Assembly: GCA_947177595.1 (NCBI GenBank)
Contig: CAMWUZ010000003.1
Span: 1 to 27,760, forward strand
Direction of reading: 5' to 3'
From: an uncultured Porphyromonadaceae bacterium
GTDB taxonomy: Bacteria; Bacteroidota; Bacteroidia; Bacteroidales; Muribaculaceae
DNA: 27,760 nucleotides
The notes below the pieces were generated by a model, which saw nothing but the letters and a program-made list of their open reading frames with translations, had not been told where the DNA came from and did no database searches. The position numbers were made by a program, and so were the translations under genes. Positions 23,571-27,760 of this stretch are shown piece by piece; positions within the stretch are counted from its first letter, which is position 1; each line of letters begins with the position of its first letter.

Positions 23571-24134
23571 CTAATCTTTTACGGGTAGTGGAGTGACACC
23601 GGCATCGGTGAGGAGCTTAGGAGTCGCTTCTGTCACTTCATTCATTACAGTCAGGAAATCTATCTCAAAACATTCTGTTGAATATGCACCATCATCACAA
23701 TTATGTCCAACCCAGAATACAATGTCTCCATCATCATCCAAGTATGAACTGACCGATGCAGCATTACTGTTGTATTTATTAATTTGCTCAATGACAGCAA
23801 TCTTTTCCCCAGGCTTGATACTCTTTTTCAAGTCCAGATTACCCTCAATTCTATAACGTTCGCTTTCCTGATCAGCTATAATCCTCATATATTCGCCGTC
23901 CTGAAATACTACATAAAATACCGAGTCGGACTCATTGATCTTTTTTGCATTGTATCTTAGCTAGTGCTTGTCTAAATAGTTAATTACCATTTGCTTGATG
24001 GAATCCTTTGTTTCGGCTTCATGAGTGTCTTTTTCAATGAAAACCTGTCGGCAGAGCACACCGATAAGAACCAGTACTACAATGCATACTCCGATTGATA
24101 CGTAAACCATGATTTTTGAAATGTTTGTGTCCAT
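23571..24134 (-). pseudogene. Membrane-anchored YbjN-like protein split by an in-frame TAG
   Basis: One frame runs 188 codons from ATG 24134 to the stop at 23571 but contains a TAG at 23961-23963. The first part is 57 aa: MDTNISKIM, a membrane segment (VYVSIGVCIVVLVLIGVLC, 10-28), then a charged tail ending VINYLDKH. After the TAG the frame continues in phase (LRYNAKKINESDSVFYVVFQDGEY) into 105 aa beginning with an internal ATG at 23888. The joined product looks like a YbjN-type domain with a membrane anchor, because FYVVFQDGEYMRIIADQE and the SSYLDDDGDIVF strand-turn are only complete when both halves are read together. I take it as a nonsense-interrupted gene; two separate products or readthrough are possible. 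It follows the 60-aa membrane gene by 24 bp. Confidence 0.75.
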
Positions 24135-24158
24135 ATTTATTTTGTTTTTATGCCTTAA

Positions 24159-24341
24159 TTAATCCTTGAAATCGTCAATTTCTTTCTGCTCGCCTGAATT
24201 TTCCTTTTTATTTGCTTTGTAAATAAGGAAAATACCTAATGCTAACATGAAAATTCCGGCAACAATGCCTTTGTCACTTCCACCCGACCCAACGAGTCTG
24301 AAAATTCCGATTATCAGTGAAACATATCCGATTTTTTTCAT
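24159..24341 (-). CDS. Small membrane protein
   Basis: 60 aa from the ATG at 24341; an upstream in-frame ATG at 24410 is excluded because the -7 promoter box (24370-24377) lies between them. Two hydrophobic segments (IGYVSLIIGIFRLVG and IVAGIFMLALGIFLIYKA) are joined by a glycine/serine loop GSGGSDKG, followed by a charged tail (KKENSGEQKEIDDFKD). I recognise no family. It is first in a two-gene unit with the interrupted YbjN-like gene. Confidence 0.7.
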   Translation of the reverse strand: MKKIGYVSLIIGIFRLVGSGGSDKGIVAGIFMLALGIFLIYKANKKENSGEQKEIDDFKD

Positions 24342-24369
24342 AAATTGATTTGAATTAAATGATTTTGGG

Positions 24370-24377
24370 CAAAGATA
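24370..24377 (-). promoter_or_regulatory. -7 promoter box of the small-membrane-protein unit
   Basis: TATCTTTG on the minus strand matches TAnnTTTG, about 30 nt before the ATG at 24341. I see no good -33 element at the usual spacing. Confidence 0.5.
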
Positions 24378-24393
24378 GGCACATAAAGGGATG

Positions 24394-24412
24394 CCTTGCA
24401 GTTTTTGCAAGG
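24394..24412. other. Short hairpin downstream of the hypothetical gene
   Basis: CCTTGCA (24394-24400) and TGCAAGG (24406-24412) form a 7-bp stem with a 5-nt loop, 25 bp beyond the stop of the 341-aa gene and just upstream of the next promoter. It lacks a T-run, so it is at best a weak terminator or a protein-binding site. Confidence 0.35.
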
Positions 24413-24437
24413 TTGCAGAAATTTGGTTTACCTTAAA

Positions 24438-25463
24438 TCAGTTAGTTCCCGATAGAGATTTCAGTGAGGTTGTGAGCTCAATCATTGTGGCGGGAATATT
24501 GATTGAGTATGCTTCGCCCGGAGTGCCGTTAATCAAGTATCGCTCAGCCAATTCAGGTGATAGAAATGCGCGCTTGACAGCATAGCGGGTCATTGAGAGC
24601 TTTTGCTGCAGTGATTCACTACCGGCAACGGCAATGTCATCTATGTGGCTGTCAGCGAGTTTAAAATCTGCACCAGGTTTTATTAGAGCATATATTTTTC
24701 TCAGCTGTTTGTGATAGTCAGCTATATCCTTGAGGCGTATTCCTTCAGGATGACACAGAAATAGGAGATAGACGGTTTTGGCAAGGGGTGACATTCTCAA
24801 CTCGGTGTTATTAAGTTCCGGTAGAATTATTCTATAGTCCCTGGTCACTTTTATTTTTGATAAGCCGCCACGTTCAACCGCCAATTTCCCGGCAACGGTT
24901 TTCCTTATAATATCGAGTGGTGGCATGGTTTTGAAGCGCGAGGCATAATCAAGCACAAGATCTGATATAGCCTTAAGGCATTCTTTCTTCTCCCGGTCGA
25001 GATTGTTCTCATAGTCTTCCTCCGGATCTGTCTGATATGTCTCAAAAGAGATTGTGGAATATGAGCCGGAAGATGGTTCTGAATGAGAGATTTGTGTTAT
25101 CAGCGGCAGTTCTCCGGATGCTGTAATTGCTTCTGCCAGAAAGTTGAGCGAATCATCAATAATGTCTTTGAGATCCTTGAAGGAACGTTTTTCGAGGAAA
25201 CCTGTAATATATGTCTCTTTGTATGGGTTTATCAAAGAGACTATTCTCAAGCCGATAGAATGATAAAGCTCTTCTATCTCAGTATATGCGATTCTTACCT
25301 CAAAGTTGTATTTGTTGTGCGAAAGATAACCGAGGTTTTGGGCGAGTTTCGAGCCGTCATAACCCCGTGGCATAAAGTAAACTATCTCTCCAACCTCAAT
25401 TTGGCGTAGGTCATGGATAGAGTTCACATTGCGGGAAATGTCAGCAGTAATGAATCCAAACAA
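24438..25463 (-). CDS. Conserved hypothetical protein with probable winged-helix segment
   Basis: 341 aa if it begins at TTG 25463; there is no ATG between the upstream in-frame TAA (25467-25469) and residue 31, where an ATG at 25373 would give 311 aa. The N-terminal sequence looks protein-like (FGFITADISRNVNSIHDLR), which favours the TTG start. I cannot assign a function. A central stretch (LRMSPLAKTVYLLFLCHPEGI, then RLKDIADYHKQLRKIYALI) looks like a small winged-helix DNA-binding unit, and a C-terminal part (QQKLSMTRYAVKRAFLSPELAERYLI) is helical. Proteins of this shape occur in many Bacteroidales. It lies 18 bp downstream of the lactonase gene, so it is probably in the same operon. Confidence 0.7.
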   Translation of the reverse strand: MFGFITADISRNVNSIHDLRQIEVGEIVYFMPRGYDGSKLAQNLGYLSHNKYNFEVRIAYTEIEELYHSIGLRIVSLINPYKETYITGFLEKRSFKDLKDIIDDSLNFLAEAITASGELPLITQISHSEPSSGSYSTISFETYQTDPEEDYENNLDREKKECLKAISDLVLDYASRFKTMPPLDIIRKTVAGKLAVERGGLSKIKVTRDYRIILPELNNTELRMSPLAKTVYLLFLCHPEGIRLKDIADYHKQLRKIYALIKPGADFKLADSHIDDIAVAGSESLQQKLSMTRYAVKRAFLSPELAERYLINGTPGEAYSINIPATMIELTTSLKSLSGTN

Positions 25464-25481
25464 AATTTATTGTGTTGACAG

Positions 25482-26585
25482 TTAGCTGAATGCAATGCAG
25501 GTTGGGCGGGATGAGGGTATGGTGCCGCAGAGTTCAAAAAGTCCGGTGGCGAAGTCGCGGCGGTAAATCTCGATTGTGTCAGTGTCGCGGCATGCAACCA
25601 GGAGGAATTTGCCGTTAGGGGTTATCGCAAAGTTACGCGGGTGAGCTCCGGTGGGCTGAAATCCTATTCGTGCAAGAGTTCCATCGCTTGGATTGACTTT
25701 GAGAATCACAACTCCGTCACCTTTAAGGCGGTTTGATGCGTAAAGAAATTTGTTGTCAGGGGAGAGGTGAATGTCGGCGCTACCTTCAGCGTTTAGCGAA
25801 TCCGCCGCTATCGTTTGCTTTAGAGTTAGTTTGTCATCAGATATATCAAATACATTTATCTCGCCGGAAATTTCGGTGAGCATATAGGCGTGTTTACCGG
25901 TTGAATCAAATGTAGTGTGACGTGGACCGCTTCCCGGTTTCATTTTGATTTCGGTAATTTCCTCGCCGGTGTATGGAGCTGGGATGACATATATTTTATC
26001 TGTGCCCAGGTCATTGGCAAGCATTGTGCCGGTACCGGGAATAAAGCTTATCTGATGAAGATGCGGCTGAGACTGACGCAGCGAATCAACGCTGCTGCCA
26101 TAGAATTGCATAATCTTAACTGTGTCAGCAAAGAGTCCCGTACTGTCCAGAGTATAACCGCTTATGCTTCCGCCCATATAATTGGCGGTAAAAACACGGC
26201 TTCCGTCCGGCGACAGGATTATGTGGCATGGAGCCGCTCCTCCTGTAGTGTCGCTCGCGCAGAGTTTCAGGTCTGAGCCGTTTGCTTCGAAAGTGAGCAT
26301 ATTCATGGTGCTGCTGTTACCGCTGTCCTCTCCTACTGAATACAGGCGATGATTTTCGGCATCCACGCATATGAATGATGGATTGCTGACTCCGCTGGCT
26401 TCGCTTACCAGAGTCCATTCACCATTCTGCTGATTAAAAGAGTAGCATTTTATGCCGGCGGAATCGGCAGGCGCATAGCTACCGGTAAACATAAGCAGAG
26501 TGTCGTCACTTTGTTTCTTACTACCGGCGCATCCGGCAGTAAGTGCGGCTATTATGGCGGTAATTAATAAGCCGTGTTTTATCAT
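25482..26585 (-). CDS. Lactonase-family (6-phosphogluconolactonase-like) lipoprotein
   Basis: 367 aa. Lipoprotein signal peptide with lipobox cysteine at 19 (ALTAGC), followed by a seven-bladed beta-propeller of the Lactonase (YbhE/Pgl) family: repeated blades with 'AENHRLYSVGE', 'CHIILSPDGSRVFTANYMGGSI', 'GPRHTTFDSTGKHAYMLTE', 'DIHLSPDNKFLYASNRL' and 'HPRNFAITPNGKFLLVACRDTDTIEIY'. The E. coli member hydrolyses 6-phosphogluconolactone in the cytosol, but a surface- or periplasm-anchored version cannot act there, so the substrate here is unknown. It is 22 bp after the YifB gene and 18 bp before the hypothetical gene. Confidence 0.88.
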   Translation of the reverse strand: MIKHGLLITAIIAALTAGCAGSKKQSDDTLLMFTGSYAPADSAGIKCYSFNQQNGEWTLVSEASGVSNPSFICVDAENHRLYSVGEDSGNSSTMNMLTFEANGSDLKLCASDTTGGAAPCHIILSPDGSRVFTANYMGGSISGYTLDSTGLFADTVKIMQFYGSSVDSLRQSQPHLHQISFIPGTGTMLANDLGTDKIYVIPAPYTGEEITEIKMKPGSGPRHTTFDSTGKHAYMLTEISGEINVFDISDDKLTLKQTIAADSLNAEGSADIHLSPDNKFLYASNRLKGDGVVILKVNPSDGTLARIGFQPTGAHPRNFAITPNGKFLLVACRDTDTIEIYRRDFATGLFELCGTIPSSRPTCIAFS

Positions 26586-26607
26586 TTGTTATTTAATTGA
26601 GTGGTTA

Positions 26608-27760
26608 TTAGAATGGTATATTGGAATTGGTGGCTCCCCAACCCGCGCGGTCAAGGTTGCGGTAGTGCACAGCTTCTCTCATGTGAGCCGGTTGCACCTC
26701 CTCGCTACCGTCAAGGTCTGCGATGGTGCGTGCCACTTTAAGAATGCGGTCGTATGCACGGGCACTCATGTCAAGTCGCACCATTGCTTCGCGAAGTTGC
26801 TCCTTAGCCTCATTTCCGAGTACAACATGACGATTGAGAAGCCGGGTTGTCATCTGAGCGTTGCAATGCACATTCGGCTCATCCTTGAATCTATCTTCCT
26901 GAATCTTACGCGCTCTCACTACGCGTTCACGTATGGACGCACTGCTCTCACCAGGAGCACCAGAGGAAATTTCTTCAAACGGTACCGGTAGAATCTCCAC
27001 CTGCAAATCAATACGGTCAAGCAGAGGACCCGAAATACGGTTGAGATATTTCTGAACAGCTCCGGGGGCGCAGGTACACTCCTTTGTGGGATGGTTGTAG
27101 TATCCGCAGGGACATGGGTTCATACTCGCTACAAGCATGAAACCTGCGGGATAGTCTATTGAATATTTCGCTCTGGATATGTTTATGTGTCTGTCTTCCA
27201 AAGGCTGGCGCATCACTTCAAGAACGCCTCTGGAAAATTCCGGAAACTCATCGAGAAACAGTATGCCGTTGTGGGCGAGTGAAATTTCACCGGGCATAGG
27301 ATTGCTCCCGCCTCCGACAAGTGCCACCGGCGAGATAGTGTGATGCGGTGAGCGGAATGGTCGGCGGGTGAGCAGCTTGGAGCCACCTTTCAGTTTTCCC
27401 GCTACCGAGTGTATTTTTGTGGTTTCTAATGCTTCGGCGAGCGAAAGAGGTGGGAGAATACCGGGTAATCTCTTAGCCATCATACTCTTTCCGGAGCCCG
27501 GAGGACCAACGAGGAGAATGTTATGACCTCCGGCGCACGCTACTTCAAAAGCTCTCTTTACACTCTCCTGACCTTTGACTTCTGAAAAATCAAATTCAAT
27601 ATTCTGCGCATCAGCGGCAAACTCGGCACGGGTATTGACCACAGTCGGATCTATGTCACTTTTTCCCGCAAGAAAATCAAGCACCTGACGCAGATTGTCC
27701 ACGCCATATACGTCAAGATTATTTACAACCGCAGCTTCGGTAGCATTGGCTTTTGGCACA
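26608..27760 (-). CDS. YifB/ComM-type Mg-chelatase-like AAA+ ATPase (5' end outside the window)
   Basis: Visible C-terminal 383 residues of a protein normally about 510 aa; the missing N-terminus would hold the Lon-like ChlI domain. The AAA+ core has Walker A GPPGSGKSMMAK, Walker B GILFLDEFPEF, the sensor-like PFRSPHHTISP, and a Cys cluster CPCGYYNHPTKECTC, followed by SGPLLDRIDLQVE and the Mg_chelatase C-terminal domain (ARAYDRILKVARTIADL). ComM is a helicase-like factor for branch migration in natural transformation; the role of YifB proteins in Bacteroidales is not well known. It is the first visible gene of the operon with the lactonase and hypothetical genes. Confidence 0.93.
   Translation of the reverse strand, partial: VPKANATEAAVVNNLDVYGVDNLRQVLDFLAGKSDIDPTVVNTRAEFAADAQNIEFDFSEVKGQESVKRAFEVACAGGHNILLVGPPGSGKSMMAKRLPGILPPLSLAEALETTKIHSVAGKLKGGSKLLTRRPFRSPHHTISPVALVGGGSNPMPGEISLAHNGILFLDEFPEFSRGVLEVMRQPLEDRHINISRAKYSIDYPAGFMLVASMNPCPCGYYNHPTKECTCAPGAVQKYLNRISGPLLDRIDLQVEILPVPFEEISSGAPGESSASIRERVVRARKIQEDRFKDEPNVHCNAQMTTRLLNRHVVLGNEAKEQLREAMVRLDMSARAYDRILKVARTIADLDGSEEVQPAHMREAVHYRNLDRAGWGATNSNIPF

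Noticed and set aside
23571..24134. Genome-wide recoding of TAG
   Set aside because: At least two other genes in this window end naturally at TAG (91-93 and 2853-2855).

Overview
This window looks like a Bacteroidales chromosome, possibly a Muribaculaceae-type gut bacterium; the family-level call is an inference. The support is Bacteroidetes-style promoters (TTTG or GTTG, then 20 nt, then TAnnTTTG) upstream of several genes, a Bacteroides-type tyrosine integrase, a DUF3408 gene typical of Bacteroidetes mobile elements, and a run of FKBP-type isomerase genes. The window falls into two halves. Positions 1 to about 19,300 are an accessory, probably integrated, defence island. From the tRNA-Lys gene at 19,317 onward it is ordinary chromosomal backbone.

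Defence island (about 1-16,170, every gene on the minus strand). In transcription order it holds a small XRE regulator, hsdM, hsdS and hsdR of a type I restriction-modification system, then a three-gene ABC three-component (ABC-3C) cassette: a nuclease-like component, a middle component and a DUF3732 ATPase with a zinc-hook motif. These are followed by an AbiH-family abortive-infection gene and an AlbA_2/RecG-like ATP-binding protein. Gaps are 2-45 bp or ATGA overlaps, and I see no internal promoter, so the nine genes may form one transcript from a well-formed promoter at 15,859-15,890. Past a cluster of short repeats (2,801-2,897), a separate promoter (2,681-2,712) drives a two-gene unit. It encodes a protein resembling half of a restriction specificity subunit and an ABC ATPase with a candidate HEPN RNase-like C-terminus. 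That pair is the best candidate for an undescribed system here.

Mobile-element module (about 15,900-19,300). A DUF3408 gene, an 810-bp palindrome-rich intergenic region, two overlapping small helix-turn-helix genes and a convergent tyrosine integrase form a typical integration module. The helix-turn-helix pair is preceded by a promoter and a leader of about 225 nt that folds into a chain of hairpins. Between integrase and tRNA-Lys lie a coding remnant, a tRNA 3'-end-like fragment and short repeats that could be parts of an attachment site. The far left end of the element is outside the window.

Backbone (19,317-27,760). tRNA-Lys(CTT), frr and pyrH lie on the minus strand. Three consecutive FKBP-type genes lie on the plus strand (one cytoplasmic, one degenerate and exported, one lipoprotein). 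Back on the minus strand are a small-membrane-protein unit whose second gene is split by an in-frame amber codon, a conserved hypothetical gene, a lactonase-family lipoprotein and the 3' part of a YifB/ComM-type Mg-chelatase-like AAA+ gene that runs off the right edge.
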